Counted from the stretch's first letter, positions 1 through 8,938 are shown. The stretch is 25,095 bases of DNA from RUG100 sp963542695 (GCA_963542695.1 CAUTYX010000020.1:1-25095), one strand, 5' to 3'. The notes: generated by a model from the sequence alone, not told the origin. Translations and numbers: made by a program.

Positions 1-45
1 ACACTTCTAGCTTCGTCGGCAGCGTCAGATGTGTATAAGAGACAG
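1..45 (+). other. Residual Illumina Nextera adapter (non-genomic)
   Basis: Bases 27-45 are exactly the 19-bp Tn5 mosaic end AGATGTGTATAAGAGACAG, and bases 13-26 are the Nextera read-1 tail that precedes it in library adapters. Bases 1-4 (ACAC) match the end of the P5 oligo, and the eight bases between, TTCTAGCT at 5-12, sit where the i5 index belongs; from memory they match Nextera index S515. This is library sequence left on a contig end. Genomic sequence starts at 46. Confidence 0.97.
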
Positions 46-54
46 ATAATATAC

Positions 55-70
55 ATTAGTGAAAGCTAAT
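55..70. promoter_or_regulatory. Candidate TTAG-N6-CTAA operator
   Basis: ATTAG-TGAAAG-CTAAT is a perfect 5+5 bp inverted repeat. The same TTAG-N6-CTAA core is found twice upstream of the phosphopantetheinyl transferase operon. It fits the 14-bp core of DtxR/IdeR-type iron operators. It lies 20 bp upstream of the candidate -35 of the first surface gene. A (T)ATAAT-like -10 could sit at 45-50, but its upstream part is lost to the adapter. The regulator is inferred. Confidence 0.5.
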
Positions 71-89
71 TCGTTATATACAACATAAA

Positions 90-123
90 ATGCCATGAAT
101 TAAAAAAGGTGTTATCATGGCAT
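90..123 (+). promoter_or_regulatory. Candidate promoter inside a 9-bp inverted repeat
   Basis: ATGCCATGA (90-98) and TCATGGCAT (115-123) form a perfect inverted repeat with a 16-nt spacer. A weak -35 ATGCCA (90-95) and -10 TATCAT (113-118) are 17 bp apart, so the two arms fall on the two promoter elements. The spacer carries an A-tract followed by GGTG just before the -10, as at the 23016 promoter. It could be a repressor site or an RNA hairpin. Confidence 0.4.
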
Positions 124-192
124 GTCAAGTCTTTAAATGTCTAAAACTATCCCCTACAAGCTATTTTCACAATTACATATGGGAGGACAAAC

Positions 193-744
193 ATGAGTCG
201 ATTAGCAGACAGCGGCTGCAAAGCCCGGGAGGTAAGAGGAATATTTGACAGGAAGAATATTTCCTGGATTTTGGTATGGGTATTGATATTAAGTATGATT
301 TTTCAAAGTTCATCACTTATGACATCTGTTGCTTGTGCAGAGGATGCGCCTCGGACTGTTACGATTACATTTAAAAAAGATGGTGCCAAGGGCAGTGACA
401 TTAAAGTGCAAGTTCCGGTTGACACACCACTTGATCTACTGTTCCCTACAAAAGGACTCCATAAAGTGGAACAAGGTGATTATGATGAACAAGAGATGGA
501 TTTAGTTGGCTGGAGTACGAAGCCTAACAGCAATACATCCAATGTGTTTGCTTCTTCTACCTTTGATAAAGATACCACTGTTTGGCCGGTATGGAAGGAA
601 TTTGTCGGGTATCCGTTATGCCCGGTGTATTTTGCTCCTAACGGAGGTATCGGTGGACCACAGCAGCTGCTTATGATAGGGAGATTACAAGATAAAATTC
701 CAGCTACGGAACCTACACGGCAGGGATTTCAGTTTAAAGGTTGA
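193..744 (+). CDS. Surface protein with InlB-type repeats, N-terminal part, ended by in-frame TGA
   Basis: Secreted surface protein. ATG 193 follows GGGAGG (181-186) at good spacing. Residues about 20-50 form a basic N-terminus plus hydrophobic signal segment ending near SVACAEDA. Two InlB/Flg_new-type (Listeria-Bacteroides) repeats follow. The first is complete, with VGWSTKPN and a closing VWPVW. The second runs PTRQGFQFKG and stops at TGA (742-744), exactly where the family, and the first repeat, have Trp. The frame stays open past the TGA to 1908 and completes the repeat (closing LYAVW), so this is the front of one gene of about 571 codons. A TGG-to-TGA nonsense mutation is the simplest reading. 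Such repeats are typical of host- or matrix-binding surface proteins; the ligand is unknown. Confidence 0.8.
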   Translation: MSRLADSGCKAREVRGIFDRKNISWILVWVLILSMIFQSSSLMTSVACAEDAPRTVTITFKKDGAKGSDIKVQVPVDTPLDLLFPTKGLHKVEQGDYDEQEMDLVGWSTKPNSNTSNVFASSTFDKDTTVWPVWKEFVGYPLCPVYFAPNGGIGGPQQLLMIGRLQDKIPATEPTRQGFQFKG

Positions 745-1908
745 GCCACTACAAAAGATGCAGAGGAATCGGATGTTAACCAAGAGACATATATTGGTCA
801 CTATACGGTACTGTACGCCGTTTGGGGAAAGAAAACGTTGTCTGATTTGGGAAAAGCGGTTATCTCAACGATTCCGGATCAGACTTATACAGGGGATGCC
901 ATCGAACCTGCTATAACCCTTACTATGGAAGGCCAAGATAGACCGCTGGAAAAGGATGTTGATTACCAAATTGCTTATTCTAACAACAGTAACGTTGGTA
1001 CGGCGCAGGTGATTTGTACCGGCAAGGGTAAATACCACGGCGAAGTAAAAACTTCTTTTACCATTACCCCCGCCATTCTTACAAATGAGAACGTTTCGTT
1101 TACGAAGACAAATGAAGCCCTGGAAAGCTCTGAGAATTTTTATCCGGCTGTGACAGTAACATGCAATGGTAAAAAGCTGACAGAAACAGAGTATAGTCTT
1201 GTGTATCCTGAAAACGTAAAGAAGCCGGGCATATACCAAGTCATCGTGGAAGGGAAAGGAAATTACTCCGGACGTGTTACAAAGGAATATACGATACGGG
1301 AAAAACAAATTCTCAATAATGAAAATATACGGGACATTGCACCGGCAATATACCGGGGAAAACCTGTAATGCCAAAGGTAGAGGTACAGGTAGGCGGCAA
1401 AATGTTGGAAGAAAAGAAAGACTATGTTTTACAATACGAGAATAACAAACGTCCCGGCATTGGCCAAGTAGAAATTAAAGGAAGAGGAGAATACAAAGGG
1501 ATTGCCAAGAAAAATTTTGTTATTGTACCGACAAAGATAAAAGGCGTTTCTGCCACATTACTGACAAAAACCCACTACAGGAAATATAAAAAAGGGAAGA
1601 GAAAAATCAACAAGAAGGTCAAGACCACCAGAATACTAATCTTGAACTGGCAAAGGCAACCGTATGCGGCCGGGTATTGCATTGTGCTATTTGATGGTAA
1701 ACATAAAAAGGGAAAGAAGGTTTATGTCGAAAACCCAAAGAAGACCTTTGTCACTGTAAAAAATGCAAATGCGTCTACAAAAAAGATAGAAATACATTCC
1801 TATGTAGTAGCAAAGGGAAAGCGCATTTATGGAGAAAAGACTATTGTCAAAAAAATAAAGAAAACGTTTAAAAAGGAAATCCGCAGCGGGAAGTTCAAGA
1901 AAAGATGA
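745..1908 (+). pseudogene. C-terminal part of the same surface protein: MBG-like repeats and Lys-rich tail
   Basis: It is in the same frame as the 193-744 segment, separated only by the TGA. The first residues (ATTKDAEE to LYAVWGKK) finish the second InlB-type repeat. Three MBG/bacterial-Ig-like repeats of about 75 residues follow, the clearest with YTGDAIEPAITL, KDVDYQIAYSNN, GTAQVICTGKGKYHG and FTITPA. The last 110 residues are a very basic fibronectin-III-like domain. It has no LPXTG signal or membrane anchor, so it is probably secreted or held to the wall by charge. A reinitiation start such as TTG 838, after GGGGAAAG, is possible but would give a protein without a signal peptide. I treat it as the untranslated remainder of a nonsense-broken gene. 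Confidence 0.7.
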
Positions 1909-1942
1909 AAGAAAAGTATATAGTACAGAGGATTTATAAAAG

Positions 1943-2995
1943 ATGAAAACAGAAAAACCAGCAGAGGGAAAAAGAATCCTGTCCATCGTCAAGGCAATGA
2001 TATTTGTAATAGCCATGGTAGTGTCGCCTTTTCCGGAAAATATTGTAGCAAAGGCTAAAAAGGTGTCTTTTAACAGTTATGTACGGGAGTTGGGGAAAAT
2101 CTCCTACGATGATCATTATGGAACATTTATGTATAACCACCCTGAAATTTTAAAACCGGAGGAACAATCACGGTACCGCAGCGGAATCCCTCATTATTAT
2201 AATTTAGCGGAAAAGGGGTTATCCACTTCTGTCAAAGACCAGGGAGCCTATGGGACGTGTTGGGCTCATGCAGCTCTGGCCTCCATGGAATCAAACATGC
2301 TAAAAAAGAACATGACCACCGGCGACCCGAATCTTTCGGAGCGGCATTTGGCTTGGTATGCTTACCAGTGTGTAGAGCCGGGAGTAAAAGATCCCAGCAT
2401 GTATGCCGGGAATGACCGGCGGGAATACATTGGAGAACCGGATATCTATAACCGTGGCGGATTAGTGGATACCTCGATGTTTTCCATGGCACGGGGTTAT
2501 GGTGCTGTATATGAAGCCAATTGTCCATACAAGAAAGAAAAAGCCATGATGGGTGGCGCTGACGAGGCTGATGGGGCCAGGAGAACGCTACGCCAAGTTG
2601 CCATGCGTTCGGCAAATTATTTGCCGGAAACAGCAAAATTTTCTTTTAACGGCACCACTAAAAAGCTGGATTCATATATTCCCGGTGCCAGGAGACAAAT
2701 TAAAGAAGCAATCATAGCATCCGGTGCCATTTATACGGTGTATCATGCTTATGATCGCAATACCGATACTACCGGTCCCTTTATGAATACTGCCTATGCC
2801 GGATATTATTGCTGGGATGATAGTTTGTTGGCAAACCACGCCGTTACCATTGTCGGTTGGGATGATGGTTTTGCTAAAGAAAAATTTAATGATGGCAGCG
2901 GCAACATCCCTCAAGGCGACGGTGCCTGGATTGTAAAAAAACAGCTGGGGGAAGAAAGAAGGCAAGGACGGATATATTTATATTTCCTATTTTGA
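1943..2995 (+). CDS. Papain-family (C1) cysteine peptidase, N-terminal part, frameshifted
   Basis: Secreted cysteine protease. ATG 1943 follows AGAGGA (1927-1932). Residues 12-37 form a signal peptide. The catalytic domain shows DQGAYGTCWAHA (nucleophile Cys106) and the catalytic His299 in NHAVTIVGWDD. The expected third motif, WIVKNSWG, is destroyed: after WIVK the frame reads KQLGEER and stops at 2995, while the other frame reads NSWGKKEGKDGYIYISYFDKT and continues to 4202. The cause is one extra A in a run of seven A's (2935-2941). The intact protein would be about 752 residues, with papain and lectin-like domains. As it stands the product lacks the catalytic Asn and the last strands of the fold, so it is probably inactive. 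It starts 34 bp after the preceding surface gene and could share its transcript. Confidence 0.8.
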   Translation: MKTEKPAEGKRILSIVKAMIFVIAMVVSPFPENIVAKAKKVSFNSYVRELGKISYDDHYGTFMYNHPEILKPEEQSRYRSGIPHYYNLAEKGLSTSVKDQGAYGTCWAHAALASMESNMLKKNMTTGDPNLSERHLAWYAYQCVEPGVKDPSMYAGNDRREYIGEPDIYNRGGLVDTSMFSMARGYGAVYEANCPYKKEKAMMGGADEADGARRTLRQVAMRSANYLPETAKFSFNGTTKKLDSYIPGARRQIKEAIIASGAIYTVYHAYDRNTDTTGPFMNTAYAGYYCWDDSLLANHAVTIVGWDDGFAKEKFNDGSGNIPQGDGAWIVKKQLGEERRQGRIYLYFLF

Positions 2996-3005
2996 CAAAA
3001 CCATT

Positions 3006-4202
3006 ATGGACTATACGTCTTATGAAGCCGCTTATCCTGTCAAAGAAGAAAAGAACATATACCAATACGATGGTCTTGGTACCGGAGATGTCCTTTGCGG
3101 CAGTGATACGCCGGTGGAATCCGCCAATGTATTTACAGCAAGAAGTAAAGAACGAATCAATGCCATTGGTACGTATACGCCGGCAGCTGACTCCAAAGTG
3201 GAGATTTCCATATATCCTATTGGAAATAACGGAAAGCCGGGGAACAAGGTTTTCTCCCAAAGATTCAGACCAAAATATGCCGGTTTTCATACTTTGAAAC
3301 TGCAACGTCATTTAGTTTTGACAAAGGGACAAAAATGCATGATTTCAGTAAAAACATCCTTTACTGATAACGGGAAAACTGTGTATTTTATTCCCACAGA
3401 AGTAAAAAAGAAGGATTTGCCTCTCGGATGGCCTATTACAAAGCTGGATGTTAGAAAAGACCAAAGTTTTGTAAAGATGAAGGGGATTAACCATGGCAAC
3501 TGGTGCGATATTACATCTTTGGAAGAACCAAAGGAAAACATTGTCTATGGAAATGCGTTGGTGAAAATGTATACCGGTGCGACACAAAAAAACGACAAGG
3601 ATTATTTATCCGGTGAAACGCAAGTACCTACACCACAGGCCCAGGTAACAAAAATTAATAAGAACAGAATCAGCGTTACCGTTTTTCCGGTGGAGAAAGC
3701 TACCGGCTACGAAATTGCCTTTGGCAATGGAGGAAAAAAGAAAATGGCAGCTTTTCGGGGAAAATGCAAGAGAATTGCCATTGAAAAAAGAGGCATCGGT
3801 AATAAAAAGGTACGTGTACGGTCAGTTAAAGAAAACAGAAAAAGCAAATATACTTCGTTACTAAAACCGGCTGTTAATAAAAAGACTTTTAAAGTGAATA
3901 AGAACTATAAAAAAATATCCAAAGGACGCCTGGCGTTTTCTGTTGAAAGCGTAGAGTTAAAAGGATCTACCTATGTTGTTACCGGGTATTTACTAAACCA
4001 TAAAAGCAAGAATGTTAATGCGTTACAGCATATTTCTATTACCGTCTTCAACGATAAAAAAGCGGTCATAGCCAAATATAGAAAGAATAATTACCGTGCA
4101 AACAGCAGAAAAAACAGTCGGAAGAAAATGCAGATAAAATTTTATGGAAAATCGAACCAAGATTTGCGCCAAAATTTAAAAGTGTATACTAAAGCCATAT
4201 AG
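3006..4202 (+). pseudogene. C-terminal part of the C1 peptidase: lectin-like domain and Lys-rich FN3-like tail
   Basis: This frame is open from about 2940, where it supplies the missing NSWG motif, so the real junction lies upstream of ATG 3006. Residues about 15-190 match the lectin-like domain that often follows clostridial C1 peptidases (NIYQYDGLG, ANVFTARSKERINAIGTYTPAA, VEISIYP, YAGFHTLKL, LTKGQKCMISVK, GQSFV-like DQSFVKM). Residues about 205-295 are a fibronectin-III-like domain (ATGYEIAFGNGGKKKM). A basic C-terminal domain follows, with a pattern resembling secreted FxLxN-type modules (INHKSKN-like LNHKSKNVNALQHI). No ribosome site precedes 3006, so separate expression is unlikely. Confidence 0.7.
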
Positions 4203-4247
4203 TTGAATATACGATGATAAAAAGCAAGGACTTATATGTGGCGATGA

Positions 4248-4280
4248 AGAAGAGACCTCCCGGAAAGGAAGGTCTCTTCT
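4248..4280. terminator. Hairpin between convergent genes
   Basis: AGAAGAGACCT (4248-4258) and AGGTCTCTTCT (4270-4280) form a perfect 11-bp stem with an 11-nt loop, between the convergent 4202 and 4306 gene ends. No long T run follows on either strand, so it is a weak intrinsic terminator or a 3'-end hairpin usable from both sides. Confidence 0.6.
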
Positions 4281-4305
4281 AGAGTGAGAAATCTGATTGT
4301 TTAAG

Positions 4306-7300
4306 TTATCTGCCTTTTACTTTTTTTACTGTTGCCGGTGATGGTTTACCGTTTTTTCCTATGCCAATCACTTTGATAGTAGCTTTTTTGTTTTTCCTCA
4401 GTTTTATTGCGACAGTATATTTTCTCTTGGAACCGTCTACTTTTTTTATCAGCTTTCCGTTTTTATAGATGCGATACTCAATGGTGCCTGAAACGCTTTT
4501 CCAGGAGATTTTTACTTTTCCTTTGGTAACTTTCGTTTTAATGGTCGGCGCCTTTACACTAAAGAATACAGTGGCTTTTTTATTTAGCCTAGGCATCAAA
4601 TTGTGCAGGTGTTTAATGTGTTTTAAATCAGACTTTTTAATGGTATACGCCTTTTTATCATAGGTGCTGAATTTGGCACCTTTGATACTGGCGTGTGGGT
4701 TTTCCAAAACCAAGAGAGCTCCTTTTTTCAGAGGTCCGCAGAGACTCAGCTTATATAGGAAAATGTTTTTCGGATTTAATTTCCGGTATTTGTTTTGGTT
4801 GCCGGTAATCCGAGGTGTCCCTCTAAAGGAGACGGTTCCATAGGAAGCCGTATTTTTAAAGATGCCTTCTTTGGTTACGTTTTTTGTAATAACCCCATCG
4901 GTCATGCGAAATTCCCCTTTGGAGATGGTGATTAAAGAACCGGCAGAGGCTTCGTTTCGGATGATTTTACCACCTTTCATGATTACAGAGCAAAGGGGGT
5001 GATTGCAGGAAATAACGGTAGCGTCTTTTGCCATAGCATTGGTTAAAGTAACGTCTTTTTCAATATTTACAGAGAAATCTTTTTTTGAATTATCCCTTGC
5101 AATATGTAGTAGAGCCTTACAGTTACCGGCTTCTTTTTTGTTTCCATCAAGAACGATATTCTTCAAAGAAAGGGAAGCGTGATGGATTTGAATCATTGCC
5201 TCTTTGGATTTTTTATGACGTTTTAGAGTAATAGATCGTATATTGCTCTTGCTGTCGAGAGTCGTTTTTTCATTGATAATAATGGGACTCAGTACCAGTA
5301 TCGTTGCTTTTCCTTTTTCGACAGCCAGAGATTGGGCTTTTTCAAATGTTTTTACGGCTTCTTTTTCACTGTAGCCAAAGGAGGAATCATCGCCGTCTTT
5401 TGGATCTAAATATACAGTCTGCAATGGTTTCGGATCGTATGGCTGAGAGGTTAGGGCTTCTTCAATGGCTTCGGTTACCTTGATGCACACATCTTTGTGA
5501 CCTTTGAGGAAAGGTCGATCCAACGTATAGTAGTGAAGAATACCATCTATGAAGGTTTCGGCAAACTTTTTCTCGACGATATTTTCCTTGTGTTTGGCAA
5601 TGCGGATATCATAGATTTTGCCATTTTTAACGTACAATTGGATTTTCATGGCATGTTCTTTGCCACCGTGTTTGGAAATTCCGGTATAAATTCCCTGCTG
5701 TAAATTCGAAGGAAGCTTTGGCGACACCACAATTACACGGCAAGTGGCTGTTTTTCCAACGCTGTTGGTAACGCGGACGGTGGTTCTTCCTTTTTTTAGA
5801 GCCTTGATTTTTCCATCTTGGGTGATGGATAAAATACTGTCGTTATCAACAGACCACTTCATAGTATCGCCGGGAATTTCCGGTTCTGACTTTGCTGTAA
5901 GAGTAAGAGTATCACCTACCGCCATGTGGATGTAATCTTTGTTGATTTTGATTCCCTGATCAGACGCCGACAGGAAAAATATTTTGTTGTCGCTTTCCTG
6001 AAGTACAGGTCGGAGACCTTGATCATGGAAGATGGCTTCTTCATCTTCTTTTATCAGCTTGTAAATCGGATCTCCGCTTTTATCGGCTCCGCCTTCAATG
6101 GTGCCGTCATCGTTGTAAAAATGGACTTCTCCTGTGAGAGAATCAGTGATTTTAACGGTTTTGCAGGAAATATTGGCCGTTTCATCACCGGCAGTGTTTT
6201 CTCGTACTTTAATTCCACCGGATAACTTCATTGTATTTTCTTCATGGAGATCGACACCCGGGGCATTGCCGGTATTTCTTTCAATGCTGCCACCGTAAAG
6301 CAATAGGGTGGTGTTCCAATAGTGTCCTACATCGCTAATTCCTCCGCTTCCGTTTTCTGAGGAGTTTTCGGCGATGGTTCCACCATACATTTTGAAAATT
6401 TGATAGGAGCCGGCAATGGCACCGCCTCTACGTTGGGCATAATTGCCGGTAACCTCACCATCTTTTAAAATAAATCCTTTTCCCGTAGAGCCGATATTGA
6501 CAATACCGCCGCCACTACCGGTATCATTGCCTTTACTCAGCAATGCTTTATTGTTTTTTATGGTGCCGCCGCTCATAGTTACATTGCAGGAATCGACGCA
6601 CAAGCCACCTCCGCGGTCATAGGTGGTATTGTTTTGAATACTTCCTCCTTTGATTTCCACTTCGCCATCGTTGCTGACATATATGCCGGCACCGGAGTGA
6701 AGAGAAATATTGTTTTGAATCACAGCGCCATCTTCCATAATCAGCTTTCCGGTGGAATTTTCAAAGGAAGAAACGAGAATAGACGACCCGGCACTGGTAA
6801 TAGAGCCATGGCCATCTACTGTGATGTCTTTCATGGTCATGGTGCCGTTAACTACTACCATGTCCTTTAAAAAGCCGGCTTGCCGTTCTAAAATAATGGA
6901 GGCACCCGATGGGGATTCCAAGTGGATTGTTTCTCCTTTTTTGATGGTCCATTTGTCCATCAAAACGATTTTTCCGCCGTTAGGCAGCAAGCTTTTTGCA
7001 CGATCAAAGGTTTTAACGGCATTGGAACCGGTGAGACCGTCAAAATCGTCGTTTCCGGCCTTCGGATCGAAGAAGATTTGTTTTTCATTGTTGGCTTCGG
7101 CCGTCATGGCGTTATTTACAGACTCTGCAATGCCGGCAGCATCTTCTACACATTGATTTTTTTCAATGGATCCCATGCTCTTTAGCAAATCCGCCAAAAT
7201 ACTTTGCAATTCTGTCTTTGTAAAGGTGGTCTTTTGCTGCTGTATAATGGTTGCTATTACCAGCTGTGCCATATCGTTAAAGTTTTTTTCTTGTTGCTGT

Positions 7301-7608
7301 TGATTGTCGAAGAATTTTCGATGGCGCAGAATTTGAATGTCGGTAATGGCATTGTTTGACACTGTTGTGGAGGTAAATAGATTACCGGCTCCGGAAGCGT
7401 CAAAACCTTTTCCTTGGGCTTCATAGACACCGTCACCGGCAAAACTTCGCGAAGTGGCCGGGATAGGGGAAACGCCATCATCTGTCCCATGAACTTGGGC
7501 ATTAGCAATTTCTATTCCTCCCAAGGCGACTGTGAAAATCAGAATGAAACACAAAATGAAGCCACAGGTTTTACCAATGGAAGAATACCTTCTTTCTCTG
7601 TAAAGCAT
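4306..7608 (-). CDS. Secreted double parallel beta-helix protein with BIg2 and FMN_bind-like domains
   Basis: An intact 1100-residue surface protein. ATG 7608 follows AAGGAG on the minus strand. Order: signal peptide (1-37); FMN_bind-like domain 1 (about 58-175, starting DGVYEAQGKGF); a GNDDFDGLTGSNAVKTF motif opening a right-handed beta-helix (about 177-540) with many GGxI-xNN and GGG turns as in polymorphic outer-membrane/pectate-lyase-type helices; a BIg2 Ig-like domain (about 562-628, WSVDNDSILSI...GRTTVRV); FMN_bind-like domain 2 (about 645-728, GIYTGISKHGGKEHAMKIQLYVKNGKI); a second beta-helix (about 732-960) opened by the same AVKTF motif; and a Lys-rich FN3-like domain (about 1015-1095). 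Neither FMN_bind-like domain keeps the SGAT motif whose Thr carries FMN, so flavin attachment is unlikely. There is no LPXTG anchor. The likely role is adhesion or glycan binding; the ligand is unknown. Confidence 0.8.
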   Translation of the reverse strand: MLYRERRYSSIGKTCGFILCFILIFTVALGGIEIANAQVHGTDDGVSPIPATSRSFAGDGVYEAQGKGFDASGAGNLFTSTTVSNNAITDIQILRHRKFFDNQQQQEKNFNDMAQLVIATIIQQQKTTFTKTELQSILADLLKSMGSIEKNQCVEDAAGIAESVNNAMTAEANNEKQIFFDPKAGNDDFDGLTGSNAVKTFDRAKSLLPNGGKIVLMDKWTIKKGETIHLESPSGASIILERQAGFLKDMVVVNGTMTMKDITVDGHGSITSAGSSILVSSFENSTGKLIMEDGAVIQNNISLHSGAGIYVSNDGEVEIKGGSIQNNTTYDRGGGLCVDSCNVTMSGGTIKNNKALLSKGNDTGSGGGIVNIGSTGKGFILKDGEVTGNYAQRRGGAIAGSYQIFKMYGGTIAENSSENGSGGISDVGHYWNTTLLLYGGSIERNTGNAPGVDLHEENTMKLSGGIKVRENTAGDETANISCKTVKITDSLTGEVHFYNDDGTIEGGADKSGDPIYKLIKEDEEAIFHDQGLRPVLQESDNKIFFLSASDQGIKINKDYIHMAVGDTLTLTAKSEPEIPGDTMKWSVDNDSILSITQDGKIKALKKGRTTVRVTNSVGKTATCRVIVVSPKLPSNLQQGIYTGISKHGGKEHAMKIQLYVKNGKIYDIRIAKHKENIVEKKFAETFIDGILHYYTLDRPFLKGHKDVCIKVTEAIEEALTSQPYDPKPLQTVYLDPKDGDDSSFGYSEKEAVKTFEKAQSLAVEKGKATILVLSPIIINEKTTLDSKSNIRSITLKRHKKSKEAMIQIHHASLSLKNIVLDGNKKEAGNCKALLHIARDNSKKDFSVNIEKDVTLTNAMAKDATVISCNHPLCSVIMKGGKIIRNEASAGSLITISKGEFRMTDGVITKNVTKEGIFKNTASYGTVSFRGTPRITGNQNKYRKLNPKNIFLYKLSLCGPLKKGALLVLENPHASIKGAKFSTYDKKAYTIKKSDLKHIKHLHNLMPRLNKKATVFFSVKAPTIKTKVTKGKVKISWKSVSGTIEYRIYKNGKLIKKVDGSKRKYTVAIKLRKNKKATIKVIGIGKNGKPSPATVKKVKGR

Positions 7609-7692
7609 AGATGTCTCCTTATATTACGAATGTATATAGATGAATGTGGGAAAGAAGAAAAGATAAACCTCCTTTCAAAAATACAGGGGGAG

Positions 7693-7706
7693 TTAAAAGA
7701 AACTAA
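7693..7706. promoter_or_regulatory. Candidate operator, TTAA-N6-CTAA (one mismatch to TTAG-N6-CTAA)
   Basis: TTAA-AAGAAA-CTAA lies exactly 8 nt downstream of the predicted -10 of the minus-strand beta-helix gene. This is the same distance as the perfect copy at 23053-23066 has from its -10. It would sit at the transcription start. One mismatch makes it weak alone; the matching geometry supports it. Confidence 0.4.
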
Positions 7707-7714
7707 CTAATGAA

Positions 7715-7743
7715 AATATATAATTTTCAAAGAAATTTGTCAA
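7715..7743 (-). promoter_or_regulatory. Sigma-A-type promoter of the double beta-helix gene
   Basis: On the minus strand, -35 TTGACA (7738-7743, 6/6) and -10 TATATT (7715-7720, 5/6) are separated by 17 bp. The predicted start near 7708 leaves a leader of about 100 nt before ATG 7608. Confidence 0.7.
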
Positions 7744-7768
7744 TAATTCGCAATTTTATGACCGAAGT

Positions 7769-7797
7769 GTGACTATGTGAAGATTTTGTGATAAAAT
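7769..7797 (+). promoter_or_regulatory. Sigma-A-type promoter of the Cna-B surface protein gene
   Basis: -35 GTGACT (7769-7774, 4/6) and -10 TAAAAT (7792-7797, 5/6) are separated by 17 bp. It is divergent from the 7715-7743 promoter, with 25 bp between the two -35 elements. The ribosome site AGAGAGG (7858-7864) then precedes ATG 7871. Confidence 0.55.
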
Positions 7798-7870
7798 GTA
7801 GAATGTAAAATTCTTATAACATAGAGTTTTTTCTATGGACAACTATTGGATTAAACTAGAGAGGCTCAAA

Positions 7871-8938
7871 ATGAAGTACAGAAAGAGTAAAAAGCAGACC
7901 ATAATTAGCCGCCTTTTTGTGGCTATGCTGATTGTTATGGTTACTATGAGCTTTATTCCTAAAGGCTTTTTCGGGGAAGTAGTAGCTGCAGCACCAGGAA
8001 AGGCTTCCAACCATACTATCAAGGCAGAAAAAGCAACGTCTAAAGACGCTAAGAAACAGGTGAATCTGGAAGGCAAAAAAGATGCAGGCGATGATAAATC
8101 CGGCAAAACCGGTGATAAGACAGCGCCGGACAAAAAGCCGGAGAGTACTCCTGATGCTGACAGTGAGAAAAAGCCGGATGACAAGAAGGGCTTGGATAAA
8201 AAACCGGATGAAAAAGGAGATAAAAAAGACGACTCTAAAATACTTCAAAAGAAAAGTCCTAACAAATTACGCAAAGCCGGTGAAAAAAAGGATGTTGTTG
8301 CCATCATTGGTGACAAGGAATATGAAACCCTGCAAAAAGCCATTAATGAAGCCGGGGCAGGAGATACCATTCTTTTGAAAAAAGACATAAAGGAAAACGT
8401 TTCTATTACAAAAGGTGTAATCATTGATTTAGGCGGTCATTCTCTTTCGGGAACAGACAAGATTCCGGTGGATATAAATGCAAGCGGAAAAGCCGTAACC
8501 ATTAAAAATGGCAGTATTGTCGGAATTAAATCAGCATATACCGGCAGTCCGGCAGCTATTAAAATTTCCAATACCCCCATTAACCTGGAGGGAATTTCCA
8601 TTACCGGGTGTTCAGGTCCCGGAGCTGCTATCGTCGATAGTTCCTACACTTCTTCCGGCACACCCTCAAGATTAACCAATGTTACCATTTCCGGAAACAA
8701 ATCCCAATGTATTTGGGGTGGATCGGCCGATGATATGATATTTACCGGCTGCCATTTTGATAACAATACGCCGGAAGGAACGAACCGGTTGGTAGCATTC
8801 GGAGGTAGAGGAAATCATACCTTTGATAACTGTACCTTTAAGAACAATACTGCGCAAGGTATTGCCGATACCGATGGCACCTACAAAAATTGTGTGCTGA
8901 CAGGAAATACATGTGCGGAGATGGCAACTATCAGCTGA
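7871..8938 (+). CDS. Beta-helix/Cna-B surface protein, N-terminal part, frameshifted
   Basis: First third of a wall protein that would total about 1460 residues. ATG 7871 is chosen over the in-frame ATG 7835 because AGAGAGG lies 6 nt before it and the product then begins MKYRKSKK, a good signal-peptide N-region. Residues about 10-40 are the signal segment, ending VVAAAPG. Residues about 45-140 are a low-complexity Lys/Asp/Pro spacer (KPDDKKGLDKKPDEKGDKK), as in wall-spanning proteins. A beta-helix then starts (YETLQKAINEAGAGDTILL, DLGGHSLSG, TNVTISGNKSQ). The frame stops at TGA 8936-8938 after CAEMATIS, while the helix continues in the next frame from about 8913. A single-base indel between about 8905 and 8937 explains this. 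No long homopolymer is present there. Confidence 0.75.
   Translation: MKYRKSKKQTIISRLFVAMLIVMVTMSFIPKGFFGEVVAAAPGKASNHTIKAEKATSKDAKKQVNLEGKKDAGDDKSGKTGDKTAPDKKPESTPDADSEKKPDDKKGLDKKPDEKGDKKDDSKILQKKSPNKLRKAGEKKDVVAIIGDKEYETLQKAINEAGAGDTILLKKDIKENVSITKGVIIDLGGHSLSGTDKIPVDINASGKAVTIKNGSIVGIKSAYTGSPAAIKISNTPINLEGISITGCSGPGAAIVDSSYTSSGTPSRLTNVTISGNKSQCIWGGSADDMIFTGCHFDNNTPEGTNRLVAFGGRGNHTFDNCTFKNNTAQGIADTDGTYKNCVLTGNTCAEMATIS

Noticed and set aside
742..744. A genetic code in which TGA encodes Trp
   Set aside because: Only one in-frame TGA is seen in an otherwise intact domain, and TGA is used as the normal stop of cbiQ and the EamA gene.
2232..2636. Minus-strand reading frame opposite the peptidase gene
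   Set aside because: Antisense shadow of the conserved C1 peptidase domain, without a start signal.
2935..2947. Programmed -1 frameshifting at the A7-C slippery-looking site in the peptidase gene
   Set aside because: Restoring the family frame needs a +1 shift (or one A fewer); a -1 slip leads into a third frame that does not encode the domain.
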